From Aeromicrobium sp. Leaf245 (GTDB lineage Bacteria; Actinomycetota; Actinomycetes; Propionibacteriales; Nocardioidaceae), in assembly GCF_942548115.1 (NCBI RefSeq), contig NZ_OW824151.1, positions 1,612,001-1,676,000 on the forward strand: 64,000 nt of DNA, given 5' to 3'. Made by a program: the position numbers and the translations under genes. How positions within the stretch are numbered: position 1 is the stretch's first letter; every line of letters begins with the position of its first letter. Positions 10,428 through 18,753 of this stretch are shown here, piece after piece. The notes below the pieces were generated by a model. It saw nothing but the letters and a program-made list of their open reading frames with translations. It made no database searches and was not told where the DNA came from.

Positions 10428-11058
10428 CGGACTTGTAGCCGGTCGCGGTCTGGGTGAACGAGTCCTCGCTGCACGTGTACTGCACGGGGCCGCTGCCGGG
10501 CTGCAGCTCCTGCTCGCTCTCCTTGCCGTCGGCCAGGCGCACCGTGAGGCTGCCGTCGACGTCGCCGAGCACGAAGCTCATGGTGTCGCCGCTCGTGCTC
10601 ACGTCGTAGGTCACGGTGCCCTCGAAGATCGCCTCGCCGCCCGCGGCCTCCAGGGCGAGCGTGGCGGGCGTGCCGTCGTAGGTGACCGTCTCGGTGCCGT
10701 CCTCGGTGATCTCGAGCGTGCGCTTCACGTCGGAGATGGTGAACTTCCCCTGCTCGGTGTCGACCGTCTCGGTGTGCTCGGTGGTGCGCCAGGTGCCGAC
10801 GAGGCACGCGTCGAGGCCGCCGGTCGCTGCGTCCTGGTCCGCCGGTGCCTCGCTCGAGGGGGCGGACCCGCCGGCTGCGGAGGGTGTCGTGGCGGTGTCG
10901 CCGTCGGACGAGCGCCCGAACGCGAACCCCGCGGCCACGGCGCCTCCGATCACCAGGACGGCGCCGAGCGTGAGGGCCACGACGACCCACGTCCGTGGTG
11001 GTTGCTTCGGTCCGCCCTGCGGCTCCGGCTGCGGAATCACCTGGGTGTCGTCGTCCAT
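10408..11058 (-). CDS. Membrane-anchored lipocalin-like protein of unknown function
   Basis: 216 residues: a Pro/Gln-rich cytoplasmic N-terminus, one membrane helix (about residues 24-47, TWVVVALTLGAVLVIGGAV), a low-complexity Ser/Ala/Pro linker, then an extracytoplasmic beta-rich domain starting CLVGTW and ending near a second cysteine (YTCSED), similar in outline to lipocalin-like domains. The two cysteines may form a disulfide. The ATG has GGGAGGG upstream. No partner gene suggests a role; it overlaps hglS tail to tail. Between it and the next gene (11059-11232) I see nothing notable. Confidence 0.7.
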   Translation of the reverse strand: MDDDTQVIPQPEPQGGPKQPPRTWVVVALTLGAVLVIGGAVAAGFAFGRSSDGDTATTPSAAGGSAPSSEAPADQDAATGGLDACLVGTWRTTEHTETVDTEQGKFTISDVKRTLEITEDGTETVTYDGTPATLALEAAGGEAIFEGTVTYDVSTSGDTMSFVLGDVDGSLTVRLADGKESEQELQPGSGPVQYTCSEDSFTQTATGYKSVMERVE

Positions 11059-11232
11059 CGATGCCCTCCCGAGACGTGGTCCTGCGGCGTGCTCGCAGAC
11101 ACCCTCGCACGGATCGATGGCCGCGTCGACGTCTCCGTCCCGACTCGTGCTCGCCCCTGCGTCCTGACGCCTTCGCGTCGGTCCTGGCGTCGTCGATCGA
11201 CACGAAGGGGTCAGAACGCGGAACGGGGCGGG

Positions 11233-11889
11233 TCAGACCCAGATGGGGGCGCCGTCGGCGGGGTCCTCGGGGAGGCGCAGCGCCGTGCCGCGGGCGATGC
11301 GGCGTGCCGTCCACGCGGCGGCGCCGGCGTCGAGCAGGTCGTCGAGGGCGGCTCCGCGTGGCGGGCTCGTGGGGAGCTCGATGCCCTCGGAGCGCAGGAG
11401 TGCGCGACGTCGGGCCGCCCCCTCGGCGAGCTTCTTGCGCTCCACCAGCGGCTCGCCCGCCAGCTCGGCGAAGCTCGACTCCGGGTGCACCTCGTGCACG
11501 GGGACGTCGGGATCGGTGGCCAGCCAGTCGCGCACGTCGCGGATGGCGGGGAAGAGGCCGAACGACTGGCGGCTCAGGCCCAGGCCCGTGGCCTCGCGGT
11601 TCAGCCGGTTCGCCTCGGCGTACTCCGTGGCGTCGACGGCGGAGGCCGCCGGGGAGTTGAACACCGTGGACGCCCGACCTGGCAGACGTCGGCGTGCCTC
11701 CCGCTCCGCTGCGCGCCCCTCCGTCTCGGGCAGCTCCAGCGGGATGTCGATCCCCACGACGTCGACCGGTCCCGCCGCGCCGACCAGCTCGCCGATCGTG
11801 GGCGCGACGAGGACCAGCACGACGTCGTCGTCGCTCCAGCGCACCCCGATCCAGCCGCCTCGGCAGCCGTCGACCCCCAGGACCTCCAC
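11233..11889 (-). CDS. DUF429 family protein (predicted RNase H-like fold nuclease)
   Basis: 218 residues beginning EVLGVDGCRGGWIGV, with VDVVGIDIPLELPE and the later HEVHPESSFAELAG; these acidic motifs are the hallmark of the DUF429 family, predicted to be an RNase H-fold nuclease. Function is not known. I chose the GTG at 11889 because it makes the protein begin right before the conserved first strand and because a CACGAT hexamer lies 6 nt upstream; an in-frame ATG at 11937 would add 16 residues but coincides with the -10 of the divergent gene. Confidence 0.7.
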   Translation of the reverse strand: MEVLGVDGCRGGWIGVRWSDDDVVLVLVAPTIGELVGAAGPVDVVGIDIPLELPETEGRAAEREARRRLPGRASTVFNSPAASAVDATEYAEANRLNREATGLGLSRQSFGLFPAIRDVRDWLATDPDVPVHEVHPESSFAELAGEPLVERKKLAEGAARRRALLRSEGIELPTSPPRGAALDDLLDAGAAAWTARRIARGTALRLPEDPADGAPIWV

Positions 11890-11946
11890 GTCGGCATCGT
11901 GGCACCGTCCGTGGACCGTGTCGGTGGGCGGGGGCATGCTCGAGCC

Positions 11947-12384
11947 ATGAGCCGAGACGTGCAGGTCACCATCGACTGTGCCGGGCCGGGTGCCCTCGCC
12001 GTCTTCTAGGCCGAGGTGCTCGGCTACCAGGTGCAGCCCCCACCACCGCCCTTCGCGTCGTGGGAGCAGGCCCTCGACGCGTTCGGCGTGCCGGAGTCCG
12101 AGCGCGACTCGCGGTCCGCGGTGGTCGACCCCGCCGGCGTCGGTCCGCGGGTCTTCTTCCAGAGGGTCCCGGAGGGCAAGGCGGTCAAGAACCGCGTCCA
12201 CCTCGACGTCAGGGCCGCGCCGGGTCTGGAGGGCGAGGAGCGGATGGCCGCGCTGCAGGCCGAGTCGAAGCGCCTGCAGGGTCTCGGCGCCCGCGAGCTC
12301 TACCGCGTCGAGCCCGACGGCGGCATGGAGGCCGGGTTCATCACGATGGCCGACCCCGAGGGCAACGAGTTCTGCCTGGACTGA
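11947..12384 (+). pseudogene. VOC/glyoxalase-family protein interrupted by an amber codon
   Basis: Reading from the ATG at 11947 gives MSRDVQVTIDCAGPGALAVF, then TAG at 12007-12009, then AEVLGYQVQPPPPPF and 117 further sense codons to TGA at 12384. VOC proteins of this group have FWAEVLGY here, so the TAG replaces a TGG tryptophan by one G-to-A change. The frame is otherwise intact, including the C-terminal MADPEGNEFCLD metal-site segment, so the lesion is recent or a sequencing error. A CATGCT hexamer 6 nt before the ATG fits a leaderless start. An internal ATG at 12016 could produce an N-truncated protein lacking the first beta strand. Confidence 0.75.
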
Positions 12385-12432
12385 CGGCCTCGCCGGCCCC
12401 GAACCGTCGGCACGGCCAGGCATGATGGTGCA

Positions 12433-13161
12433 GTGAGCCTCTATCGCGACCAGGGTGTGGTGCTGCGCACCCACAAGCTGGGCGAGGCCGATCGCATCAT
12501 CACGCTGCTCACCCGTCAGCGCGGTCTCGTCCGCGCGGCCGCCCGGGGGGTGCGCAAGACGTCGTCGCGGTTCGGCGGCCGGCTCGAGCCCTTCATGCAC
12601 GTCGACCTCCAGCTCGCGGAGGGGCGCACCCTCGACACGATCGTGCAGGTCGAGACGCTCGGTGCCTACGCCCGCGACCTCGGTCTCGACTACCCGGCCT
12701 ACACGGCGGGCACGGCGATCCTCGAGACCGCCGAGCGCCTCGTCACGCACGACGGTGAGCCGGCCGTGCAGCAGTACCAGCTGCTCGTCGGCGCGCTGGC
12801 CGCTCTCTCGACGCGGCGTCAGCCGCCGAGCACGCTGCTCGACTCCTACCAGCTGCGGGCGCTCGCGGTGGCCGGCTACGCCCCCAGCTTCTCCGGCTGC
12901 GCCCGGTGCGGGCTCGAGGGACCGCACCGCAACCTGCACGTCCCCTCCGGCGGCATGCTGTGCGACGGCTGCCGCCTGCCCGGGTCGTCGGCACCCTCGC
13001 CCTTCGCCGTCACGCTCCTGGCCGCGCTGCTCGCGGGTGACTGGCCGGTGGTCGCCGAGGCCGACGACCGCACCCGCCGCGAGGCCGCCGGTATCGTCAA
13101 CGCGTACCTGTCGTGGCACCTGGAGCGCGGACTGCGCTCCATGGGGCACGTCGACCGTTGA
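12433..13161 (+). CDS. recO: DNA repair protein RecO
   Basis: 242-residue RecF-pathway mediator that loads RecA on SSB-coated single strands and anneals DNA. N-terminal OB fold ([21 protein letters not shown]), helical middle, and a zinc site built from CARCG and CDGC around residues 157-180. The length is typical. The GTG is 6 nt after CATGAT and has no Shine-Dalgarno sequence, fitting a leaderless mRNA. recO followed by uppS is a common actinobacterial order. Confidence 0.95.
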   Translation: MSLYRDQGVVLRTHKLGEADRIITLLTRQRGLVRAAARGVRKTSSRFGGRLEPFMHVDLQLAEGRTLDTIVQVETLGAYARDLGLDYPAYTAGTAILETAERLVTHDGEPAVQQYQLLVGALAALSTRRQPPSTLLDSYQLRALAVAGYAPSFSGCARCGLEGPHRNLHVPSGGMLCDGCRLPGSSAPSPFAVTLLAALLAGDWPVVAEADDRTRREAAGIVNAYLSWHLERGLRSMGHVDR

Positions 13162-13186
13162 GCCACCCCGAACCCGGCCAGGAGTC

Positions 13187-13981
13187 ATGAGCCCCGCACC
13201 CGCCCGTCCTGCCCGCGGCCGCCCCGAGCCGCGCGCGCCGGAACCGCACCCGTCGGGTGCCCGCCCGCCCCAGCTCGAGCCGCACCAGGTGCCCCGCCAC
13301 GTCGCGGTGGTCATGGACGGCAACGGGCGGTGGGCCAAGGAACGCGGCCTGCCGCGCACGGAGGGTCACAAGCGTGGCGAGTTCGCCCTGCTCGACGTCG
13401 TCAAGGGCGCGATCGAGGTCGGGATCGAGGCCGTGAGCGTCTACGCCTTCTCCACCGAGAACTGGAAGCGCTCGCCCGAGGAGGTCCGCTTCCTCATGGG
13501 GTTCAACCGCGACGTGGTGCACCGTCGCCGCGACGAGATGCACGCCCTGGGGGTGCGGGTCCGCTGGGCGGGTCGTCCTCGCCGGCTGTGGCGCAGCGTC
13601 ATCAACGAGCTCGAGACGGCCGAGCGCCTCACGCGGCACAACGACGTCCTGAGCCTCACCATGTGCGTCAACTACGGCGGCCGGGCCGAGATCGCCGACG
13701 CCGCCGCGGCACTCGCCCGCGACGTCAAGGCGGGCAAGGTCGACCCCGACCGCGTCACCGAGCGCACCTTCGCCCGCTACCTCGACGAGCCCGACCTGCC
13801 CGACGTCGACCTGTTCTGGCGCACGTCGGGCGAGCAGCGCACGAGCAACTTCCTGCCGTGGCAGTCGGCCTACGCCGAGCTGGTGTTCTCCGACATCGCC
13901 TGGCCCGACGTCGACCGGTTGGCCCTGTGGGCCGCGGTCGAGGAGTACGCAGGTCGCCAGCGTCGGTTCGGGTCGGCATGA
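13187..13981 (+). CDS. uppS: Isoprenyl transferase (undecaprenyl diphosphate synthase family)
   Basis: 264-residue cis-prenyltransferase that elongates allylic diphosphates with isopentenyl diphosphate to make the polyprenyl carrier for the cell wall. The catalytic Asp lies in [18 protein letters not shown] follows, and [15 protein letters not shown] binds the diphosphate. About 45 Pro/Arg-rich residues precede the catalytic core, as in other actinobacteria. The start follows AGGAG at close spacing. Its TGA overlaps the next ATG. Chain length (C50 or C55) cannot be told from sequence alone. Confidence 0.95.
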   Translation: MSPAPARPARGRPEPRAPEPHPSGARPPQLEPHQVPRHVAVVMDGNGRWAKERGLPRTEGHKRGEFALLDVVKGAIEVGIEAVSVYAFSTENWKRSPEEVRFLMGFNRDVVHRRRDEMHALGVRVRWAGRPRRLWRSVINELETAERLTRHNDVLSLTMCVNYGGRAEIADAAAALARDVKAGKVDPDRVTERTFARYLDEPDLPDVDLFWRTSGEQRTSNFLPWQSAYAELVFSDIAWPDVDRLALWAAVEEYAGRQRRFGSA

Positions 13982-14478
13982 GCACGGACGGCATGGAGAG
14001 GGGCGGCATGGACACGGGCGGGGGCGCACCCGTGCGCGGACCCAAGGCACCACCTCGGCGCCTGCTCACGGACTGGACCACCACGGCCGGCGTGGCCGGC
14101 GACGGGCTCGCGGCCCTGGTGGCCGCCGACGACGCGGTGGCCGAGGCCATCCATCTCGCGACGCTGGGCTACGAGGTGTTCGTGCTCGACACCGTCACGC
14201 CCGACGACTCCACGCCGCCGCGGGTGCACGTGGTGCCGATCTCCGCGGCCGACGTCCCGGAGGTCTGGCACGACCGGTTCGCTCTGGTCGTGGCCGACGT
14301 CGCGTCGTCGGCAGCGGTCGTGCCGTGCGTGGCCGAGGCCGGTCTCCTCGTCGTCATCGGCGAGGCGCCGGTGCCGTCCGACCTCGCGCCCGGCCTGGTC
14401 GAGGTGCGTGTGGAGGTGGGCCCCGATCCGGACTCCCCGGTCGTGGAGCGGTTCCGGGCGGTCCACGCCCGGCTGTGA
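13978..14478 (+). CDS. Hypothetical protein coupled to uppS
   Basis: 166 residues, not recognised. The first 40 are Gly/Met/Pro-rich; the rest alternates short hydrophobic strands and Ala-rich helices ([25 protein letters not shown]), suggestive of a small alpha/beta, Rossmann-like or receiver-like fold, with no signal peptide or membrane segment. The ATG overlaps the uppS stop (ATGA), so co-expression is likely. The stop TGA at 14476-14478 is followed 8 nt later by the -10 of the next gene. Codon use is like the neighbours. Confidence 0.7.
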   Translation: MSTDGMERGGMDTGGGAPVRGPKAPPRRLLTDWTTTAGVAGDGLAALVAADDAVAEAIHLATLGYEVFVLDTVTPDDSTPPRVHVVPISAADVPEVWHDRFALVVADVASSAAVVPCVAEAGLLVVIGEAPVPSDLAPGLVEVRVEVGPDPDSPVVERFRAVHARL

Positions 14479-14498
14479 GCGTTCTCTACGATCCCTGC

Positions 14499-15149
14499 AT
14501 GCGCCTGCGTCGAACCGCCGTCCTGCTCGCCGTCGTCCCGCTGCTGGGTCTCGCCGCCTGCGGCGACGACTCGGACTCCTCGGACGCTGCCTCCGACGAG
14601 GGGTGCTCGTGGGTCGAGACCGGTGGTGCGGCCAAGCAGGTCGACCCGCCGGCCGACGACGCGGAGCCGGCGGGCTCGGTCGTCATCACCATCAACGGGC
14701 AGGACGTGCCGGTCGAGCTGCTCCCCGAGCCGGTGTGCGCGACCACGTCGTTCACGTCGCTCGCCGAGCAGGGCTACTTCGACGACGCCCCCTGCAGCCG
14801 CGTCAGCGACCCGACGGCCGTGCCCTACGGCATCATCCAGTGCGGCGACCCGACCGGCACCGGGACCGGTGGGCCGGGATACTCCTTCGCCGACGAGCTG
14901 ACGGGGGAGGAGGCCTATCCGGCGGGCAGCGTCGCGATGGCCAACGCCGGACCCGACACGAACGGCTCGCAGTTCTTCCTGAACTTCGCCGACTCGGACT
15001 TCCCGCCGGACTACACGGTCTTCGGCACGATCTCGGCGGACGGCCTGGCCGCGCTCGAGGACGTCGCCTCGGTCGGCGCCGAGGGTGGCGCCCCCGACGG
15101 ACCGCCGGCCGAGCCGATCGTCATCGACTCGGTCCGTCCGGTCGAGTAG
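14499..15149 (+). CDS. Lipoprotein peptidyl-prolyl cis-trans isomerase (cyclophilin)
   Basis: 216 residues: lipoprotein signal peptide with lipobox LGLAAC (Cys near residue 23), an acidic linker, then a cyclophilin-type isomerase domain (about 55-215) with CGDPTGTGTGGPGY, GSVAMANAGPDTNGSQFFL and TVFGTI. It would catalyse proline isomerisation outside the membrane. The ATG chosen is 6 nt after TACGAT (14487-14492), a leaderless arrangement, and begins a normal signal peptide; a longer frame upstream does not. The catalytic Arg of classical cyclophilins is not obvious in the shortened first half, so activity may be low. Confidence 0.88.
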   Translation: MRLRRTAVLLAVVPLLGLAACGDDSDSSDAASDEGCSWVETGGAAKQVDPPADDAEPAGSVVITINGQDVPVELLPEPVCATTSFTSLAEQGYFDDAPCSRVSDPTAVPYGIIQCGDPTGTGTGGPGYSFADELTGEEAYPAGSVAMANAGPDTNGSQFFLNFADSDFPPDYTVFGTISADGLAALEDVASVGAEGGAPDGPPAEPIVIDSVRPVE

Positions 15150-15178
15150 CGCCTGCCCCGGCTCGGTAGGGTCGAGGC

Positions 15179-15958
15179 ATGCGTGTAGCCAGGTTCGCCG
15201 GGGACGACGATCCCCGTTTCGGAGTGGTCGGTGACGAGGACGGCACCCCCACGATCGCGGTGCTGAAGGGTGACCCGCTGTACGCGGGGTACGAGCTCAC
15301 GGGCCAGAAGGTCGCGATCGACGACGTGCGCCTGCTGGCGCCGGTGATCCCCCGCAGCAAGGTGGTGGGCATCGGCAGGAACTACGCCGCGCACGCGGCC
15401 GAGCTGGGCAACGACGTGCCCGAGAGGCCGCTCGTCTTCCTCAAGCCCAACACCAGCGTGGTCGGTCCCGGTGACCCGATCGTCTACCCGGCTCAGAGCT
15501 CGGACGTGCACTTCGAGGGCGAGCTGGCCGTGGTGATCGGGCGCATCTGCAAGGACGTGCCCGCCGAGGACGTCGACAAGGTGATCTTCGGCTACACGGT
15601 GGCCAACGACGTCACCGCACGAGACCTGCAGCGCACGGACGGCCAGTGGGCCCGCGCCAAGGGCTTCGACAGCTTCTGCCCGCTCGGCCCGTGGATCGAG
15701 ACCAACCTCGATCCCGCCGACCTCCGCGTCACCACCGAGCTCGGCGGCGAGGTCAAGCAGGACGGCCGCACCAGCGACATGGTGTTCTCCGTCGCCGACA
15801 TCGTCGCCTACGTCTCCTCGTTCATGACGCTGCTGCCCGGCGACGTCATCCTCACCGGCACCCCTGACGGCGTCGGACCGATGCAGGTCGGCGACTCGGT
15901 GAGCGTCACCGTCGAGGGCATCGGCACCCTCACCAACCAGGTGGTCTCCCATGACTGA
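15179..15958 (+). CDS. Fumarylacetoacetate hydrolase family protein
   Basis: 259-residue member of the FAH superfamily (C-C bond hydrolases, oxaloacetate decarboxylases or acylpyruvases). A short N-terminal domain is followed by the catalytic fold: [12 protein letters not shown], the metal-ligand motif [18 protein letters not shown] and [11 protein letters not shown] with TGTPDGVG near the end. The substrate cannot be assigned. TAGGGT at 15167-15172 lies 6 nt before the ATG. It overlaps gltX by 8 nt, a pairing widespread in actinobacteria without a known functional reason. Confidence 0.88.
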   Translation: MRVARFAGDDDPRFGVVGDEDGTPTIAVLKGDPLYAGYELTGQKVAIDDVRLLAPVIPRSKVVGIGRNYAAHAAELGNDVPERPLVFLKPNTSVVGPGDPIVYPAQSSDVHFEGELAVVIGRICKDVPAEDVDKVIFGYTVANDVTARDLQRTDGQWARAKGFDSFCPLGPWIETNLDPADLRVTTELGGEVKQDGRTSDMVFSVADIVAYVSSFMTLLPGDVILTGTPDGVGPMQVGDSVSVTVEGIGTLTNQVVSHD

Positions 15959-17498
15959 CGTCAGCCCCGAGACGACCAGCACCGCTTCCGTCCCGACCGT
16001 GGGCGACGACGTGCCGGTGGTCGCCCGCTTCTGCCCCTCGCCGACCGGCAACCCGCACGTCGGCATGGCGCGCACGGCGCTGTTCAGCTGGGCGTACGCA
16101 CGCCACCGCGGTGGCCGCTTCGTGTTCCGCATCGAGGACACCGACGCGAGCCGCGACAGCGAGGAGTCCTACGACCTGCTGATCGACGTGATGCGGTGGC
16201 TCGGCCTCGACTGGGACGAGGGCGTCGAGGTGGGCGGCCCGAACGGGCCGTACCGCCAGAGCCAGCGGATGGACGTGTACGCCGACGTCGCGCAGCGCCT
16301 TCTCGACGCCGGACTGGCGTACAAGGCCTACGACACCGCCGAGGAGCTGGAGCAGCGTCGTGACGCGGCGCGGGCCGCCGGTCGGCCCAGCGGCTACGAC
16401 GGACTGCACCGTGACCTCACGCCCGAGCAGCGGGCCGCTTACGAGGCCGAGGGCCGGCAGCCGGTCATCCGGTTCAAGATGCCGCAGAAGGACTGGACCT
16501 TCGACGACCTGGTCCGCGGACCGATCACGTTCGGCGCCGAGAACGTGCAGGACTTCGTCATCGTGCGCGCCAACGGTCAACCGCTGTACACGCTGACGAA
16601 CCCCACCGACGACGCGCTCATGGGCATCACCCACGTGCTGCGCGGCGAGGACATCCTCAGCTCCACGCCCCGCCAGATCGCGATGTACGAGGCGTTCGCG
16701 CAGATCGGCCTCGGTCACGGCATGGTCCCGCGCTTCGGCCACCTGCCCTACGTCACGGGCCAGGGCAACAAGAAGCTGTCGAAGCGCGACCCCGAGTCCA
16801 ACCTCCTCGGCTACCGGGAGCAGGGCTTCCTGCCCGAGGGGCTGCTCAACTACCTCGCCCTGCTGGGCTGGTCGCTCCCCGCGGTCGACGGCGTCGAGCG
16901 CGACGTGTTCACGCTCGAGGAGATGGTCGAGGCCTTCGAGATCTCCCGCGTCAACCCCAACCCGGCCCGCTTCGACCTCAAGAAGTGCGAGGCGATCAAC
17001 GGCGACCACGTGCGGCTGCTCTCCGAGGAGGACCTCCGCGCCCGGCTCGTGCCGCGGTTCGCGTCCGAGGGCCTCGTGCAGGATCCGCCCACGGAGGCGC
17101 AGAGCGCCATGCTGGCGGCCGCGGTGCCCCTCGTCCACGAGCGGATGGGGCTGCTCACCGAGGCCGTCTCCATGCTGCGGTTCCTGTTCGTCGACGGGGC
17201 GGACTTCACGATCGATCCCGACGACCGCGCGAAGCAGCTCGACGAGAAGGGCCTGGAGGTGGTGCAGGCCGCCCTCACGGCGCTGGAGGCCATCGGCTCG
17301 ACCGTCGAGTGGTCGACGCCCACGATCGAGGGCGCGCTGCGCGCTGCGCTGGTCGACGACCTGGGGCTCAAGCCGCGACTGGCCTTCGGGCCGGTGCGGG
17401 TGGCCGTGACCGGCAGCCGCATCTCGCCGCCGCTGTTCGAGTCGATCGAGCTGCTGGGTCGGACCCGCACGCTGGAGCGTCTGCGCGCGGCACTCTGA
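15951..17498 (+). CDS. gltX: Glutamyl-tRNA synthetase
   Basis: 515-residue class I synthetase attaching Glu to tRNA-Glu. The HIGH signature appears as [16 protein letters not shown] near residue 27 and the KMSKS loop as [10 protein letters not shown] near 270; the C-terminal half is the helical anticodon-binding domain. The ATG overlaps the FAA hydrolase end by 8 nt. No glutaminyl-tRNA synthetase is visible, and actinobacteria normally use a non-discriminating GluRS plus GatCAB to make Gln-tRNA, so both tRNA-Gln and tRNA-Glu just downstream are probably its substrates. Confidence 0.97.
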   Translation: MTDVSPETTSTASVPTVGDDVPVVARFCPSPTGNPHVGMARTALFSWAYARHRGGRFVFRIEDTDASRDSEESYDLLIDVMRWLGLDWDEGVEVGGPNGPYRQSQRMDVYADVAQRLLDAGLAYKAYDTAEELEQRRDAARAAGRPSGYDGLHRDLTPEQRAAYEAEGRQPVIRFKMPQKDWTFDDLVRGPITFGAENVQDFVIVRANGQPLYTLTNPTDDALMGITHVLRGEDILSSTPRQIAMYEAFAQIGLGHGMVPRFGHLPYVTGQGNKKLSKRDPESNLLGYREQGFLPEGLLNYLALLGWSLPAVDGVERDVFTLEEMVEAFEISRVNPNPARFDLKKCEAINGDHVRLLSEEDLRARLVPRFASEGLVQDPPTEAQSAMLAAAVPLVHERMGLLTEAVSMLRFLFVDGADFTIDPDDRAKQLDEKGLEVVQAALTALEAIGSTVEWSTPTIEGALRAALVDDLGLKPRLAFGPVRVAVTGSRISPPLFESIELLGRTRTLERLRAAL

Positions 17499-17533
17499 CC
17501 GACCCGGACGTCGAGGCGGAGGGCCGCACCCGG

Positions 17534-17564
17534 TTTGGGGGAGCGCATCGGCGTCGGGTAAGGT
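17534..17564 (+). promoter_or_regulatory. Candidate promoter of the tRNA-Gln/Glu/Glu cluster
   Basis: A -35-like TTTGGG/TTGGGG at 17534-17540 and a -10-like TAAGGT at 17559-17564 are separated by 18-19 bp and end about 50 bp before tRNA-Gln. Assigned by pattern and position only. Confidence 0.5.
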
Positions 17565-17613
17565 TTCTCCCTGGTTCGGACGCCGTTCGCGAGGACGGTG
17601 CTCGATACCCCCA

Positions 17614-17685
17614 TGGGGTATGGTGTAATTGGCAACACAGCGGTTTCTGGTACCGTCGTTCTAGGTTCGAGTCCTAGTACCCCAG
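17614..17685 (+). tRNA. tRNA-Gln (CTG)
   Basis: 72 nt. Acceptor TGGGGTA pairs with TACCCCA, G is the discriminator, the anticodon loop TTCTGGT gives CTG, and the T arm is CTAGG/CCTAG. No CCA is encoded. The 5' flank ATACCCC (17605-17611) is itself complementary to the 5' acceptor strand. Confidence 0.95.
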
Positions 17686-17713
17686 CGAAGACCGGGTCTG
17701 TGATCCGGTCCGC

Positions 17714-17786
17714 GCCCCGTTGGTCTAGCGGTTATGACGCCGCCCTCTCAAGGCGGAGATCGCCGGTTCGAATCCGGTACGGGGTA
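17714..17786 (+). tRNA. tRNA-Glu (CTC), first copy
   Basis: 73 nt. Acceptor GCCCCGT pairs with ACGGGGT (G1-U72 wobble), anticodon loop CTCTCAA gives CTC, T arm GCCGG/CCGGT. No CCA encoded. Only 28 bp separate it from tRNA-Gln, suggesting one precursor transcript. Confidence 0.95.
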
Positions 17787-17849
17787 CGAAAGGGTGCTGT
17801 ACGTGCCGCAGGCACGACCAGCCTCTTTCACACGGCTCCTCGGGGCCGG

Positions 17850-17925
17850 GGCCCCGTTGTGTAGCGGCCTAGCACGTCGCCCTCTCAAGGCGGTAGCGCG
17901 GGTTCGAATCCCGTCGGGGCTACCA
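17850..17925 (+). tRNA. tRNA-Glu (CTC), second copy, CCA encoded
   Basis: Acceptor GGCCCCG pairs with CGGGGCT (G1-U72), the anticodon loop is again CTCTCAA (CTC), T arm GCGGG/CCCGT. Unlike the first copy it encodes CCA (17923-17925) and differs in acceptor, D arm and T arm, so it is not a recent duplicate. Confidence 0.95.
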
Positions 17926-17936
17926 CGCACCACCGC

Positions 17937-17965
17937 AGACCCCTCGACCCCTGGTCGGGGGGTCT
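17937..17965 (+). terminator. Hairpin terminator after the tRNA cluster
   Basis: A 13-bp stem (17937-17949 with 17953-17965, one G-U pair) with a 3-nt loop, 11 bp after the last tRNA. There is no T-tract, as is common for actinobacterial terminators. Confidence 0.7.
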
Positions 17966-18053
17966 CGTGCGTTCCTGTGGTCGTGCCGTGCCGTGCCGTG
18001 TCGCTTCGCTCGGCACGGCGTCGTGCTGCGGCTGCTTCGGGGCTGGCGGGGCT

Positions 18054-18213
18054 TCGACCTGCGGCTGCGCTGCTGCGGCTGGGCCTCGACCTGCGGCTGC
18101 GATCCTCCGGCTGGGCCTCGACCTGCGGCTGCGCTGCGCCGGCTGGGCTTCGACCTGCGGCTGCGTCGCTGTGGCTGCGGGTCGACCTGCCCTCCGAAAG
18201 GGCCTCGACCGGC
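18054..18213. repeat. 32-bp tandem repeat array
   Basis: TCGACCTGCGGCTGCG recurs at 18054, 18086, 18118 and 18150 and as TCGACCTGCC at 18182, an exact 32-bp period; the variable part ends in CGGCTGGGC. The array starts the gene-free stretch 17966-18863, which contains only repeats: no credible ORF, RNA gene or mobile-element gene was found in it. Confidence 0.85.
18160..18212 (-). repeat. 53-bp module, inverted copy
   Basis: This 53-bp segment, which ends the 32-bp array, is the reverse complement of 18701-18753 with about 50 of 53 positions matching, and of 18593-18645 less well. It contains the short palindrome CCTCCGAAAGGG-type core and GGTCGA ends. Confidence 0.8.
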
Positions 18214-18258
18214 TGATGGGTCCGGGCTCGGGCGAGCTCTCGGAGCGCGGGTCGGGGG

Positions 18259-18372
18259 ACGCAAGATTCTGCGTTCGTGCGTAAAGAGGCGAAGGATGCT
18301 GCGTTTGCTACGGGATCCCGTCGTGAACGCAGCATCGTTCGGGTTTGTGCACACGAAGGCAGAATCGTGCGT
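18259..18372. repeat. 114-bp palindromic element, copy A
   Basis: Imperfect palindrome centred on ACGGGATCCCGT (18310-18321). The ends ACGCAAGATTCT and AGAATCGTGCGT mirror each other, and each arm carries its own smaller hairpin (TTCG/CGAA stems between GATTCTGC-like and GATGCTGC segments), giving a cruciform-like layout. It has the same length and centre as copy B at 34520-34633. No ORF is carried. Confidence 0.85.
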
Positions 18373-18398
18373 CCGCCAGGGCGACTCGTGCGGCCGGT

Positions 18399-18523
18399 GG
18401 GCAGGGATTCTCCCTTTGTGCGGACCGTTCCACGCGAAGGGAGAATCCCTGCCCGTACGGGGGCCCAAGTCGTCGCCACGATGCTTCCTTCGCGAGGAAC
18501 GGTCCATGCGAAGGAAGAATCGT
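18399..18523. repeat. Inverted pair of hairpins related to the 114-bp palindrome
   Basis: Hairpin 1 has a perfect 18-bp stem (18399-18416 with 18437-18454); hairpin 2 has a 16-bp stem with one mismatch (18478-18493 with 18508-18523). Their loops hold GGACCGTTCC (18422-18431) and its exact reverse complement GGAACGGTCC (18496-18505), so the two are inverted copies of one roughly 50-bp element. The stem sequences ATTCT-CCTT and AAGG-AGAAT are shared with the 114-bp palindromes. Confidence 0.85.
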
Positions 18524-18592
18524 GCGTGAATCCCGCACCGATGGAGAATCGTGGCCGCGCCCGCAGACCCAGCCGGGGCCAGTCCCACCGCT

Positions 18593-18753
18593 CCGGTCGA
18601 GGCCCTTTCGGAGATCACCCCGACTCGGAGCCACAGCGACGCAGCATCAGGTGAGAACCCAGCCGCGCCCCGCAGACCCACCCGAGCCCAGACCCCTGCT
18701 CCGGTCGAAGCCCTTTCGGAGGGCAGGTCCACTCGCAGCCACAGCGACGCAGC
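18593..18753 (+). repeat. Two direct copies of the 53-bp module
   Basis: Copies at 18593-18645 and 18701-18753 begin CCGGTCGA and end CAGCGACGCAGC; they are inverted relative to 18160-18212. Together the three copies flank the palindromic hairpins on both sides. The DNA from 18754 to 18851 shows weaker echoes of the same sequence. Confidence 0.8.

Noticed and set aside
11935-11937. ATG at 11937 as start of the DUF429 gene
   Set aside because: It has no ribosome site, adds 16 unconserved residues and falls in the -10 hexamer of the divergent VOC gene; the GTG at 11889 matches the family start.
18054-18213. The 32-bp periodic array as a CRISPR
   Set aside because: The period is continuous repeat sequence with no unique spacers, units vary, and no cas gene is present.
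18259-18523. An insertion sequence or transposon remnant
   Set aside because: No transposase fragment, no terminal repeats around a coding region and no target-site duplication could be seen; a gene-free hairpin element explains the symmetry better.
17920-18732. A 270-codon open frame on the minus strand across the repeat island
   Set aside because: It reads through tRNA-adjacent DNA, tandem repeats and palindromes; the product is Arg/Pro/Ser low complexity with no start signal. Open frames are expected by chance at this GC content.
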